DNA of 64,000 nucleotides, taken from NCBI GenBank assembly GCA_007922195.1, contig ML681963.1, forward strand, positions 58,568,584 through 58,632,583, given 5' to 3'. The DNA is from Podocnemis expansa. Its lineage: Eukaryota; Chordata; Testudines; Podocnemididae. Position numbers and translations under genes: made by a program. This document shows positions 23,557 to 35,545 of the stretch, piece by piece. How positions within the stretch are numbered: the stretch's first letter is position 1; every line of letters starts with the position of its first letter. Under the pieces are notes generated by a model. It was not told the origin of the DNA and did no database searches. It was given only the letters and a program-made list of their open reading frames with translations.

Positions 23557-24856
23557 AGCACGTTGCAAAACACTGGTGCCAACCTTCATCACAAGTTTGG
23601 TCCTCTTGTGTTCATGTAAACAACTTCCTGCTTTTGCTTTTTGATGGTAAAGCCATTAGAGATGATGCTAAGGCTGGAAATTTAGACTGCATTTTAATGT
23701 TAAAGGGTTCTGAATTTTACTATTTCCCCTCTTACCTCTTCTATGAGTACTATTATCTGTAATTTAAGCCCAAAATGTTAAAAGCAGCATACAGATTTAA
23801 GGATTCTTTCATACCAATTACAAATAATTTCAAGCTGCACATCAGTGCACAAGCTTTTATCTATTGTTACAGTAAAAATAACTTACCTACTGTAGCATAG
23901 GGTATCTGCATAGATTTGTTTCTATTGCCTTTGATGCTACTGGCAAATAGGGAGTTAAAAACCTTTCTGCTAGACACCTTTGCACTTGTTGAAATATTCC
24001 TAAGAAAATCACAAGTTTAAAAATGCAGTTATCCAAAGTTACAGTTTAATTAACATATTAGGAGAATATTCACACCTGATGTCACGCTGCAGTTCATATT
24101 GTGCTCAGAGGCATACAGGAGGCTCCTCTGCCTTGACTCGCAAACAACCCAGAAATATCACGATTAGAATCTCCAACTTGCTGAGAAATGCTAGCATTTG
24201 AAAGATCAATCTCTGCATTTTAAGAAGAGTTCTGATCTCTCTCACATACAGCTCCTGCAGCAGATTCCATTCCTTTTTAAGCTAAATGTTCATTTTCTTT
24301 ATGAATTTGTAATTTCTCTCTCTCTCACACACATGGATTCTTACATTATTATTGATACAAAAGCCTTTAATTACTTAATCTATGAATGTTAGCTGTGTGA
24401 CAGCAACTGCAATAAATAATGTGAAATATTCCCTGTCAGGCCATTTCATTTTATAGTCTTTGTCAAACGTTCTGGATAAATGAAAATGGAGAGCTAAGTG
24501 GTCCATTTTGTCCAGTGTTTTCTCTGAATAGTCTCCCCGATTTGTCTATTTGAGTCAGTCTGTGTGGGCTGTGACCTCTCGGCTCTTCAACAGTCACTGG
24601 ATCATGACCTTCTGACAATTGTTTCCCCTTTTTCTGTCATTGTGAATCATGTTCTTAGATTAGTGTGGGGAGAATTTTTAGAAAGAAGGGCTCACCAGTT
24701 GTGGAAGCCATCTGAGAAGAAATGAAATCATCAGATCATGGTACAAAAAGTAAATTGTCCAGGAGTTAGCTTGCACATGTCCATCTGTAAAGACTTGTTT
24801 CTGCTCGAAGTGACAGACTAAATAATAGATAGCATACTACTCTTTCACAGTACTGT
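23557..24856. other. Unique AT-rich DNA, no gene
   Basis: No transposon ends are seen over 1.3 kb, the longest repeat-free run in this half. The stretch has many homeodomain-type TTAATTA/TAATTT strings. It is a possible site of conserved noncoding sequence. Confidence 0.4.
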
Positions 24857-26330
24857 GTGATGTTTTGGGCTTCACCCAGGCCAGTAAGCGGTTCAGTCAG
24901 CACCTGCTTTGTAACCAGGATGTCTTATGGCTGTGCAGCTGTGGTCCAGAGCTCTATCCCTAACCTTACCAGTAGCCCACAAGCCTTGCCCAAGCTTTTT
25001 CCAGGCTGGCTATTCCTGGCAAGCTACCTGGCTACCCTACTAACTCTGAATTCACCCCCAAATCATTCTATTGCAGAAACTAGTCCTTCCCACCGGACCC
25101 TGATAGAGAAAGTACTAGGTTCTCTATTGTTGCAGAGAGAGTAAACCATTTGGACCTGTTAGCTTTCTACAGGCACATTTTGCACTGAACTTATGCAGCA
25201 TGAATAATTTATAATGAAAACAAAACAAATTTAGTAGCAAAAGAGGCTGGAGGAAATGATACCAAGTAAAAGGGATAAAGGTAGAGATGATTACAAGCAA
25301 ATAAAAGTGAAAACAAACATCTTTGGGCATGTCTATACTTACAATTAAATTTGAATTAATGAGGATTAATTTGAATTACCCAGTAAATTAATGCATGGCT
25401 ACACTGGCTTTCATTAATTCGAGCTAATGAATTATTTTGTTCGAATTAATGAAAGTTTACTTTGAAGCTATAAAAACTTGCTTAACTTTGAAGTAAGGGT
25501 TAATTTGAACTTGTTTGAATTAACCCAGTGTAGCTGTATTAATTCAAACTAGCCATTAGTTCGAATTAATGCTTTTGACCTTCGAATTGCTTTTGCCAGT
25601 GGGGCTGTGTTAGTTCAAATTAACTTAATTCAAACTAATCATTATTAGTTCAAATTAATTAGTTCAAATTAAGTTAATTTGAACTAACCTTCTAAGAGTA
25701 GGCATAGCCTAAAAGTCTAACACTTAATCTAGCAACACAGTTTTTGTTCAAGATGACCCTCTCACCTACAGTCTCCTTTCCAGTCTTCTCTGGTTGACCT
25801 GGCCAGGACCCATCAGTAAATCAAATTCCTAGTCTCCTAAGGTGAAAGATACCTGCAGAGTTTCTCTCATTCTTTATAGCCCCAAAGGGGTTGTTTTTGT
25901 CTTACAAGTCAGGAAGGAGGCTTGGGGATTCAGTCAATCGTGTCTTTCTGGAATGCCCCAGCCATGTTAATTCTCTGTTTCTTGCATTCAAGATTAGGCT
26001 AACTCCCAATGATTTAGCCTAAAGGCTTTGTTCACTGCTAACATGTAAACTGAGGTAAACTGATATTCATTTGTCTAGGACAGACTTGTATATGTTTATC
26101 ACATTTACGTAGGGAGGCTGTCGGGTATTAAACATGCCCTAGTAACCTCATACAGAGGGAATTCACATCACATATAACTTTAACACATTCATTTTACAAA
26201 GATATCAATAATCTGTGTTTTATAAAGGTTCATCTGATACCTCACAATACACATTCTGTACAAATATTATTGCAGTGGCATGTGGGGTGTGAAACCAGGG
26301 GGTGCACAGGGTCACATCTTGCATTTTCCC
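24857..26330. repeat. Unclassified long interspersed repeat, interrupted
   Basis: A C-rich block (24857-25090) is followed by an A-rich block (25210-25320, with 'gatgattacaagcaaataaa'), then the type B MITE at 25325, then a pyrimidine-rich block. The order resembles 7380-8640 and 18926-20300. The family is not identified. Confidence 0.3.
25325..25709. mobile_element. Palindromic MITE, type B copy 2
   Basis: The left end is GGGCATGTCTATACTTACA and the right end is AGAGTAGGCATAGCC. The interior is dense in TTAATTCGAATTAA and TTAGTTCAAATTAA motifs. No matching 3-bp flank is seen. Confidence 0.7.
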
Positions 26331-26393
26331 TAACGGTTGCTGTGAGTGTTCATTTGAGAACAGATAAAAGTTCAGGGGCAGAACACTGTTCCC

Positions 26394-26573
26394 TCTAAGC
26401 TGTGTGCATGTGTGTGCACACACACACAGGTCATGAAGCCTGTGCACACAACAAAATAAAGTGTGCACAAAAAAATTCAATAGTGCTAATATTGGTGCTC
26501 ACATAGAAATGTTTTTGCGCACACAAAGAAATTATTTGCGCACACAGTCTACGAGTAATTAGAGGGAACTTTG
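26394..26573 (+). mobile_element. hAT-like MITE with TTCCCTCTAA ends
   Basis: The ends CACTGTTCCCTCTAA and TTAGAGGGAACTTTG are inverted. The flanks GGGCAGAA and GTGCAGAA are an 8-bp duplication with one difference. The interior contains a CA/TG run and GTGCACACA motifs. The reverse-orientation relative is 53202-53387. Confidence 0.88.
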
Positions 26574-26749
26574 GTGCAGAAGATGGGATTACAGTACACA
26601 TCAGTGATCTGCCAACAAAGAATTACAAACCTGAGCTTCAAGCCACAGCTGGTAAGAAAAATATATGGGGTGAAATCACAACTCCACCAAAGTCAATGGC
26701 AAAACTCTCATTGATTCAATGGAGCCAGAAATGACCTCATAGTCTAGTT

Positions 26750-27234
26750 CAGCAGTTCTCAGCCACTGTGTTGAGACACATTACTGTGCTGCCACACAGC
26801 AATAAGGCTATGTTTACTTTTCGCAAACTTAGCTTGAATTTGTTAATTCAAACTAATAAGTTTGAATGTAGTAAACTGCATTACAGTTAATTTGACTTAA
26901 CCCACTTTGTTAATTTGAATGAACCACCCTAAATTCAAACTAAGAAAGTGAACTTAAAAGTCCACACTGTGCCAAGTTCAAATTAAGGATCGAACTGAGG
27001 GCTTAATTTAACCTAAAGGGCAGGTCTTACTAGTTCAAACTAAGCTTTCATTAGTTTGAATTAAGGAATTCCTTAATTCGAACTCTTGAAAGCCTACTGT
27101 TGACAGGGACTAAGTTAGTTCGAATTAAGCCTCCTTAATTAGAACTAACTTTAGACACAGCCTAAGCGTGCTGGGGAGATGGATGGATTTGGTTGCCAAG
27201 CGTGTTGCAAACCACAAAAGGCTGAAAAATGCTG
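26750..27234 (-). mobile_element. Charlie-like hAT split by a type B MITE
   Basis: The outer ends are CAGCAGTTCTCAGCC and GGCTGAAAAATGCTG. The flanks GTCTAGTT and GTTTAGTT are an 8-bp duplication with one difference. It is the reverse complement of the 9700/20904 family, interrupted at 26806-27162. Confidence 0.82.
26806..27162. mobile_element. Palindromic MITE, type B copy 3, nested
   Basis: It starts GGCTATGTTTAC and ends TTAGACACAGCC. It is flanked by a perfect TAA duplication (26803-26805, 27163-27165). The interior carries TTAATTCGAACT and TTAGTTCGAATTAA. It sits inside the hAT at 26750-27234 and is therefore younger. Confidence 0.88.
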
Positions 27235-27242
27235 GTTTAGTT

Positions 27243-28149
27243 TATGCCTGGTGACACCTGTCCTACAATTGCTTTTGAGTGCCTTTCCTGTGTGTATTTC
27301 ATGTCATTTCTTCAAGTAACTCTTCTTGGGTGAGATGACATCACAACTCCACAAAGGCAAAAATGATACCAGCAACACGGAATTTTTCATTGAGTACAAA
27401 ATTGTGATGGTTTCAACCTCTATAGAATCGTGGAGGTAACACAGCTTTTGCCAGGCATCACCCTAGTGAAATCTGTCATCTCTTTCTCTGACCCCTTTGC
27501 TGTCCTTTCACAGCATTGAGCAGGCAGAGCAAGTAAAAGCTAATGTTGTACATCTGTAAACACCTGGAAAGAGCTGTAATGGACAGGGTTGGGGTTGTCC
27601 GGAGAGGCACAAGAAGCACATGCTCCAAAGTAATGACATAAATGGATTTTCAGACATCATCCTAGTTTCTTCAAACACCTTCCCTCATCTTTATTCCTTC
27701 TCTCTCACTCTCTAATTACCCTCAGCAATCTGAAAACATACCACCACAAAGGCTATGCATAATTTGTGAGTTCCCAAGTCTCCTAGTGTTGTTATGAGCA
27801 ATAAGATCAATACATTACACCCAGCTGCTCATTGGCAGCCAGCCGAAACTGCATGTTCACATGAATGCAGTTACGCTGACAGGATTCACTCGCAAGATAC
27901 TGAGTGCTCTAATTATATAGTAAAATACTCACATCCATCTACAGGAAAATTTGGATTTTTCTGCACCATGTTTACCCTTGTTAGGTCTTCTCATGATAAC
28001 TGTGATTTATTTACTAGCCCACAACAGTGACACTGTGAACAGTCATGTGAAAATGACATCCAGGTGAGTCAGCAGCCTTTGTGTCCATCTGCCGCTCCTT
28101 TGGCTGCTTGTAATATTTCCCTATTCATTGTTGCCCCCCTTTATTGTTA
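27243..28149. other. No gene recognised
   Basis: Apparently unique sequence, with one 78-codon frame (27794-28030) of no recognised family. Confidence 0.4.
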
Positions 28150-29097
28150 ATGCAGTCTATGTGTAGACTGCTCCCAACAGGTTCCTTTGGAAAAATCTCT
28201 GATGATGATGATTCCACAGTTTCCCAAGGCAGGGTGTTCCATTGCCCTACTGTTCTTAGCTTGGAATTTTTTCTAAATCTTTTATGCTAGAGTTTGAACC
28301 CATTGCCTCTTGTCCTGCACTCTGTGGCAAAAGAAAACAACTTTTCTTCATTTTTTTGTGGCACACTTTCAAGCATCTGAAGCCCATTATCATATCCTCC
28401 CCATAATTTCCTCTTGTTCAAACTATACATACTCACTTCCTTTGGCCTTTGCTCATATGGCTTGCATTCCATTCTTCTATCCATCTTTGTCACTTGCCTT
28501 TGGATCCTTTCCAGTTTCTTTCCATCCTTTCTCTACACTAGTAGCCAAAACTTGATGTGGTATTACAGCTGAGGCCTAACCGGTACCAAGTAGAGAAGGC
28601 CTACTACCTCCTGTGACTTGCATGCTATGACTCTAAACTCCATTTGCTTATTTTGCAACAGCATTGCACTGTTGACTCATGTTGAGATTGTGATCTACCA
28701 CAACTCCCAAATAGTTCTCAGCAGCACTGCTGCCAAACCAGTTAGCGCCCCCAGTCTGTATTTGTGTGCTTAGCTTTTCTTCCCTAAGTATAGCACCTAC
28801 ACTTGTCTTTGTGGAATTTAATTTTGGTGTCTATAACCCAATTCTCCAGTTTGTCAGGACTGCTCTGAAGTTCATCTCTATACTCCAAAGTGCAGGCAAC
28901 ACCACTGCTCCAGTTTTGTGTCACCTGCAGACTTGATCAGAATGCTCTCTGTAGCTACATCAAGATAATTAATAAAGATGTTAAATACCACCAGACCCAG
29001 AACAAATCCTGTGGAATCCCACTTGAGACCGCCTTCCAATCTAAAGAAGCTCTACTTTCCAGAAAGGAATCCCTAATCAGTAGAAGGCAAGTTATTT
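28150..29097 (-). pseudogene. Decayed CR1 LINE with reverse transcriptase remnant
   Basis: Read on the minus strand, the region carries the remains of the CR1 reverse transcriptase. Near 29000-29030 the GIPQG motif region survives as GIPQ but is followed by a frame break. Farther on, toward 28287, a 68-codon frame ends FATECRTRGNGFKL, which matches the C-terminal part of CR1-type polymerases. It is followed by sequence typical of the conserved region before the 3' untranslated end. The 5' part is missing (truncated near 29097). Frameshifts and stops make it non-functional. Confidence 0.85.
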
Positions 29098-30300
29098 AAC
29101 ATGTACAGAATAAAAACTGAGTTATGCAGAAATGTATTTTGCAACTTTACGTGACTTCCTTGATGTCAGTGGAAGGGTCCCATACACACTGATATAATTT
29201 CATTAAATGCTAAATTAACCTGTGTTTTTTGCATCTATAACATAATGGAAAAATATCTAAAGAATTCCAGCTTTTTCTTTCAAGGCACCACACTGTTTTC
29301 TCACAGATATTGCTGTTTTTCTTGCACACACATTCTGTGGCACTCACTACCCTAGACCTTGTTCATAAAATATTTCATACAGTCCATGCATACTTTTATG
29401 GGACCTTAATCCTCTTCCCTCTGCCAGAAAGAAATCAGGTTCCTCCCTCACATTCCCAAAGGTGCTGCAATCCCAAACTCTGGGGAAGGCAACATACCTT
29501 GTAAAATGTAGTACTGAAATGCTGAAAATTGGCAATTTGCTGGCATATTCCATGAGGATAACAGAACCCATTGCTAATAGTTAAGCCATTGTTTTTATAC
29601 GCTGCCCTAGTTGATACTATGTGGGTCCTTCTTTGCTTGTCAAAATGCTATTTTTTCCAAAATGGTTTTATGAAAAAGCTAAGTGCTAGATTTAATTAAT
29701 CATTAAAAAAACAAAATATCTGGACACAGAGGAACCAATATTTTGCTTTTTCCCCCTCATTTCTAAATTGCCTTTTATTTTAGTGTTGTTGTTCTTTTGT
29801 TCCCTTGGCTGAGGTTCTGAACAACTGAGAAATCTCAGGATTTCTGGGCACTAATCACTATCACAGCTGTACCAAAAAGTTTGGCTTGGACTTTCTGTTG
29901 TTTTTCACAAAAACCAAAGGCACTTTGCAGGTGACAAGTTAGGATAAATTCAAGTAACTGTGAAATTCAGCAAATATTCTCTGCAGCAAAATCTAGAGGC
30001 ACCGAATGCTTTATAAAATGTCTTGCTGAAAAGTTCTATTATCTGCCATGAAATACACAGTTTGGCTACATGAATCAAATTATGCTATATTAATATTGTC
30101 TTTATCTGAAAACTTTGTGAAATAATTATATAGAAATGTATGTTGTAGGTAGACAGACCAATAAACTTGTAAACTATCTCCCCCCTCATGATTTTTTAAG
30201 ACTACTTAATTTCCTTTCCTAGATGCCAAGAGGATAGCTACCAAACAGTATATGTCCTGTTACTTGCAATGAATCCACAGCTTCAGGCAGATCTGGCTGT
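29098..30300. other. AT-rich DNA, no gene recognised
   Basis: Long T and A runs and short open frames only. No transposon ends noticed. Confidence 0.4.
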
Positions 30301-30304
30301 CATT

Positions 30305-30420
30305 TGTTTAGATTGTGGTAGCACCTCAAATGTGTCACATGACAGTCCCTGTCCCCATGATCTCACAGTCTAATGATATGGGGAAAACTCGTACAATAGC
30401 TATGCAAGCACATATCTTAA
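30305..30420. repeat. Possible ancient L3/CR1-type tail fragment
   Basis: 'gacagtccctgtccccatga' followed by 'ctcacagtctaatgatatg' resembles the amniote fossil pattern 'acagtccctgccccaaagagcttacaatctaa'. It is strongly diverged. Confidence 0.4.
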
Positions 30421-30545
30421 ATGAACTTTTGACTTCCTTTAAGTTAACTGCACTAAATTCCCTTGCCCTGAGCTCCCTCTTGTCTTGACATCATGGAGCA
30501 GAATCCAGGAGTTTCTCCCGTAGAACACAGAGCTTATGGAGCCAG

Positions 30546-30668
30546 GTTCCAAAGGGGCAGCCGTGTTCCCCCATCTTCAAAGCATCTGATGAAGTGGGAT
30601 TTTCTCCCATGAAAACTCATGCTATAAATAAATTTGTTAGTCTTTAAGAGCCACAAGACTCCTTGTAG
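30546..30668. mobile_element. Fold-back retroelement fragment, copy 2 (rearranged)
   Basis: A plus-oriented head (GTTCCAAAGGGGCAGCCGTG) is joined directly to a body and arm in the opposite orientation ('catctgatgaagtggg ... tttgttagtctttaagagcc'). This is what an inversion during insertion would leave. Confidence 0.75.
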
Positions 30669-30714
30669 AGTTTATGGAGATAGTCTCTTATTGCTCAGTA
30701 GTAGTAACTCAGAC

Positions 30715-30919
30715 CAGTAGTCCCCAACCTTCCGTGCTGTGGCCCACCACAAGACCTTCAATTATTTTGAGGCACACCACCATATAGATTCAAAATGAAC
30801 TCATTAATATTCATGAGCCAATCCAGAACGCTGACTAGTCTTTCAAAAAATTGCATGGCACACCTGCTCAGGCCTCAGGGCACACCTGTGTTCTGTGGCA
30901 CTCTGGTTGGGAAGCACTG
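30715..30919 (-). mobile_element. Charlie-like hAT MITE
   Basis: The ends are CAGTAGTCCCCAACC and GGTTGGGAAGCACTG. The interior 'ttaatattcatgagccaatc' is the reverse complement of part of 20679-20895. The flanks ACTCAGAC and ACACAGAA agree at six of eight positions. Confidence 0.8.
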
Positions 30920-31084
30920 ACACAGAATGTATCATCTCTGCAGGCTCATTAGTGGGGCAGGGCAAGAGAAGGTGGGGTTTAACTTCTGCCGGTATGGAAT
31001 ATTTTCCTATTGTGTAGAACAGTGGAGCAGAAAATACCTGGCAGAGCATTAAAAAGCTACATCAGCTTCAAGTACACCTTATTC

Positions 31085-31293
31085 CAGGGGTCTCAAACTC
31101 AAATTGCCTCAAGGGCCACATGAGGACTGGTACAGGGCTGCATGAGGACTAGTATGTTAGCCTGAGGGCCGCACTGCTGAAACCTCTTCATAGAACAGTA
31201 TTGCAAATATTGGTAACAATAGTGTCATTGTGGGCCACAGGAAATAGCACTGGGGCCACGTGCAGCCCATGGGCTGTATGTTTGAGACCCCTG
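31085..31293 (+). mobile_element. hAT-like MITE with perfect target duplication
   Basis: It starts CAGGGGTCTCAAACTC and ends GTTTGAGACCCCTG. It is flanked by CCTTATTC at 31077-31084 and 31294-31301. The interior has 'gggccacatgaggac' and 'gggccgcactgctg'. Confidence 0.94.
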
Positions 31294-31301
31294 CCTTATT
31301 C

Positions 31302-33113
31302 CCTGGTATGTCATTTAACACATGCAGATCCCAGACTTTTTCTTGCAACACCCATTTGGCTAGCAATGGGGACAAGAAATCTCCAACACTCAGAATTTCC
31401 CGAAAGGTTACCTGCCTAGGTAAAATCAGTAAGGCTCAATGAAGTATGGAAAAGAATATCCCAGCAGGCTAGCCTCCCTTGCTGTGTTCCAGTATTAAGG
31501 TTACATAAGTAATTCTTCATGGTATTTTAATGGCCCCCTTCACCATAGCATTTAAGTGCTTCACAATCTTTAATGTATTTATCTGTACAACACTCCTATG
31601 AAGGAAGCAATGTTACCACCATTTCACAGCTAGGGAAGGTGGGCACCAAAGCCAAGCCAGCACAACTATCTGAGAGTAGGGAACTGCACCCAGGTAGCAA
31701 CCTAAGCATTGCTTCCATCCTTCCTCTACTCTTTCCCTTTCTCACATCTCCACAGTTAGACACAAAGCAAGGGGGAGGGGGGAATGAACAAATCAGCCTT
31801 CAGAAGTCAGCAAAAGAATTCTGGAGAAGAGGCATAAATAGTTATCAAGGGATGACTCCTCAGAGCACCGTATTTCTTTTCGATAGCAACAAGGGAATTT
31901 TTTCTTATTGATTGTTTTTTGTAATCGAGCTTAACAAATAGAACTTCCCTCAAATGATTCTTCCAACTAACCTGATAGAAAGCTAACCTTGTTATATTTA
32001 TTGACAGAACATTGAAATAAATATTATAGGTCTAGAGGGAATGTTTCAGTCCATTGATTTTTTTTTAAGGAAATAACAAATGGAGCATATTCCCCTTGGC
32101 ATATTATGCTGAGAATAATATGAAAAAATGCTTAGCTTGTTCAAAACAAGGCTCAAAAACTTCTCCTTTCAGTCCCCAAGGAGCAGGGGACCTTTTGCAT
32201 AAATCTGATATTGCCCAAACAATCAATTTTCAATTTTAATTATTTTCAGGATTCTCTTTTTGTGTTTGTTCAGGAAATTGAAAGGAGAATCTGGTTTTGG
32301 TTTTTAATTTTGGCATTGAAAGGACACGAGCCCCTTTGGGGAATATTTGTTTCTTGAAGATGGGGTAACGGCTAGAGTCAGCTATCGATAATCTAATAAC
32401 ATTTCACAGAATCTTCCAATGTTCCTTGCCATCCACTCCCCAAAAGATGAGGAGATCATGCTGCTCCCCCATATCCATCAGTGCATCTGATCCCTCACTG
32501 TCCACAGTACTTGTGGTCTGCCTAGGAAGAGATTATTGGTTTGAGGCTGATGTGACTCCTGTGAGTGCAGTATATCTCATTTCTAGGCAAGTCAGATCAA
32601 TATCCTGAGAAGAACAGATATCATGGAGAGGGACCGAGGACCCTTCCGAGGAAGGGCATTATTCAAGCCTACCAGGTTTTGCATAATTTTTCAGACAATA
32701 TGTTACTGAGCAGCAGCAATTACAAAACCCTAGTTTTCCTAAACATGATGCCTAGGTAGCAAAACAAAGCTTTTCAGAAAGAATGAAATAGTCAGATGCT
32801 TAAGGAAAGTCTCTTTTTTCAACAGCATGATCTGAACAGACTCCACACAGACAGTGGAACAGCTGTTCTGCAAGGTTTACAGGCAACACAGAACCAACTT
32901 CTGCTGCAGAGATGTTAAACTTCTTTGACATGCCAGCAGTCAATGAAATGACCTCCCAGTGCGGGTTGTGCTGGCTTCCCAGCAACATGACTTCAGATAA
33001 TCCATTGTGGTAAATGTGGCTGTGCTACAATGCTGTATAATAGTCACTCTCATATGCAAACCACTCAATTCATTTATTTCACTACTGGGACTGGCAAAGA
33101 AAATAACTCTCTA
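31302..33113. other. Mostly unassigned DNA with a MIR-like fossil
   Basis: At about 31580-31690 'caacactcctatgaaggaag' and 'accatttcacagctaggga' resemble MIR/L2 tails ('attttacagatgaggaaact'). The rest shows no recognisable feature; a 112-codon frame (31573-31911) runs through that fossil and is not a gene. Confidence 0.4.
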
Positions 33114-33121
33114 CAGAAGTT

Positions 33122-33314
33122 CAGTGAAGTACAGCAATTAGAGTCGGGGCTGGGGTAGATGGGAAGAAAAGCAAAATAACCTGTTGTAATGGGAAAAAAA
33201 GCCCCATAGTCTGTACTCAACTTAATATAGATTATGGGTTTTTCCTATTACAACAGGTAATTTTGCTTCTCTTTCATCAGGCCCCACCTCTCTGCTAATT
33301 GCTGTACGCCACTG
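33122..33314. mobile_element. Near-perfect palindromic (fold-back) hAT-like MITE
   Basis: The two halves are complementary nearly end to end. The outer ends CAGTGAAGTACAGCAATTAG and TAATTGCTGTACGCCACTG enclose arms with AAGCAAAATAACCTGTTGTA and ACAACAGGTAATTTTGCTT. The apex lies near 33215-33225. The CAGTG/CACTG ends suggest hAT; no 8-bp flank match is visible. The transcript would form a hairpin of about 90 base pairs. Confidence 0.8.
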
Positions 33315-33410
33315 TTCGAATCCAAACAACTGCTTTGATTTGCTGTAACAGTCTGACTTGATCCTATGACTTTCACTCCCCTACATTTATTTTGCTCCTG
33401 TTCTGTAAGT

Positions 33411-33553
33411 TCCCTATCTTCAAGCATCTGATGAAGTGGGATTTTTCTCTCATGAAAAGCTCATGCTATAAATAAATTTGTTAGTCTTCATAAGTGCCAC
33501 CAGACTGCTTGTTCGTTTTGCTGAACTAGAATAGCACGGCTACCCTTTTGGTA
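33411..33553 (-). mobile_element. Fold-back retroelement family, simple copy
   Basis: This copy has one head (complement of TAGCCGTGCTATTCTAG at the right), one arm and one body, with no inverted arm. It therefore defines the basic unit: head, arm, body with 'cccacttcatcagatgctt'. Confidence 0.8.
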
Positions 33554-33606
33554 TAAATAGCTAGTATATGCAGCTCATATGGTCTCAGAACAAAGATAAT
33601 CTGATG

Positions 33607-34043
33607 GGGTATGTCTGCAGGTAGAAGGTTAGTTCGAATGAACTGAATTTGAACTCATCAATTCGGACCAATAATTATTAGTTCGAATTAAGTTAATTTG
33701 AATTAACACAACCCCAATAGAAACCCTAATTCGAACTAGCATGTCCATGCACAGGACTTGCAAGTTCGAATCAGGGCAGGGGGTGCTATTGCATAGGGAA
33801 AAAAAATCAAGCTGTGGTTAATTCGAAATAACACAGCTACATTGAGTTAATTCGAACTAATGAGTTCAAATTAACTATCAATTCGAACTTAAGGGAGGTT
33901 TTATAGATTCGAACTAGGCTTTCTTTAGTTCGAACTAAGGGAATTCCTTAGTTCGAACTAATGAAAGCAAGTGTGGACATGCAATAATTTAGTCTGAATT
34001 AAGCCTCCTTAATTTGAACTAAATTGTAAGTGTAGACATACCC
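33607..34043. mobile_element. Palindromic MITE, type B copy 4
   Basis: The ends are GGGTATGTCTGCAG and TGTAGACATACCC, flanked by a perfect ATG duplication (33604-33606, 34044-34046). The interior has many intact TTAGTTCGAACTAA and TTAATTCGAA motifs, so this copy keeps its CpGs well. Confidence 0.88.
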
Positions 34044-34046
34044 ATG

Positions 34047-35414
34047 GTCTGTATTAAGTCCCTTCCCCATCAGGCATATAGCAGTAAACTTTGTAAACTA
34101 TAAAGAGTGCCTCTCAGAGTTCATCTTCTTATGTTTGATTTGGAATAAGACAATCACCACATCTAGTGATTCCACTATTGGTCTGAATGATGCTGCTCTA
34201 CCACTTGAATAAAACATATTCAGAGAATAGCCAAAAAAAGTGAAAACATATGGAAAGCTAGGAGACCTATGACCATTTTGTCCAGAAATAGGATGGCCAT
34301 CATTTTTTCACCTCAGGATTCTGCATCAGGTGTACATACAAATGATTTCAAGATGTGGATTTTCACTCCCACAGACATCTTATTCCTAGCATGGGGCCAC
34401 AGATGAGCACATTATATCCCTCTTTTATTAGGCCACTAAGTGAGGTCACGATGTTCTCTATTATAAAAGAAATGCAAGAATCCTCTAAGTAGAATGGTTT
34501 GTCCATGCAAATTTGAAAATGATTCTTTCCAGTTGCGCTTGCTAACAGGATCTTTACTCAGTTACAGAGTCTACAAACTTATATTCTTGCTTGTCCCATA
34601 AAAGGATTGTTTTATCTAAGTTTTGCAGAAATAATGATTTCCACCCAGTACACTGTTCGTTTATTAATCAGGGGGGTTTATTATGACTTGACACTTTATA
34701 TGTTAGGGCTGTATGGAGATCAGCTCAGTGTCCTTGGTGGCTAAGGCATCATGTATAAAAATTCCTTATTTTTCCCACTGCTTTGAAATAGACTAAGAAA
34801 TACTAGTTCTCTTCACACTGAATCTTGTGCCTTATGTTGGTGCAGCTGGTCTGTATTCAGTGTTTTGGATTTGCCCAATAAAGTCTTAGTTGTTTTGAGT
34901 CCTGTCTGCCTTGAAGGTGCCTCTCTCACCTTTTAGTGATGGCTTTTAGGTACCCAGGAGGGTTAATGCAATATGTAGAGAAGAAAATCAAACCATGTGT
35001 CTAAACAGTTTGAGCATTGATGACCCATTGTTTCTCCACCACCACAATATAGTTTCCTCACTCAGGGTTCTTTCTGCTAGAAGTCTTATTGACAACATCC
35101 CATGAGCAGAGTATGTGCACCATCTATTTGCACTGTGTTGCTTGTAATAACATGAGGGGTGGGGAAGAGGAGTGATGTTTCTATAAAACTGCTAATGTTC
35201 CTTCATTTAAGTGCTCATCATCCTACAGATTTGTATCATTCCAGCTGGTGTTGTCAAAACCTTCTAGGGGACACTGACCATCCAGGAGTAACTTGCAAGA
35301 CACAGGAGTGTTCATTGAGGGTCCCAAAAGGAATCTTTGCCCTTGTAAGACACTGTGCTGAGTAATTCGCATATTCCAGAACACAGAATAACATTTATGC
35401 CATGTGCTTTATAC
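34047..35414. other. No gene recognised
   Basis: AT-rich, apparently unique; only short open frames. Confidence 0.4.
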
Positions 35415-35545
35415 AGTAAGGCATTATTAGTTGTATTTCCATAGCAGCTTAGCATCCAAATTATGGACCAGTGCTAGGCACTGTATACATTCATAACACA
35501 GAGATGCTTCTGTCCCAGAGCACTTACAACCAAAGTATAAAGTGG
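35415..35545. repeat. Ancient L3/CR1-type tail fragment
   Basis: 'attatggaccagtgctaggcactgtatac' and 'ctgtcccagagcacttacaa' fit the amniote fossil 'catggaccaggac...gtgctaggcgctgtacaaac ... agagcttacaatct'. Confidence 0.55.

Noticed and set aside
28287..28493. 68-codon frame as a small gene
   Set aside because: It is the C-terminal remnant of a decayed CR1 polymerase, with the rest of the coding region broken.
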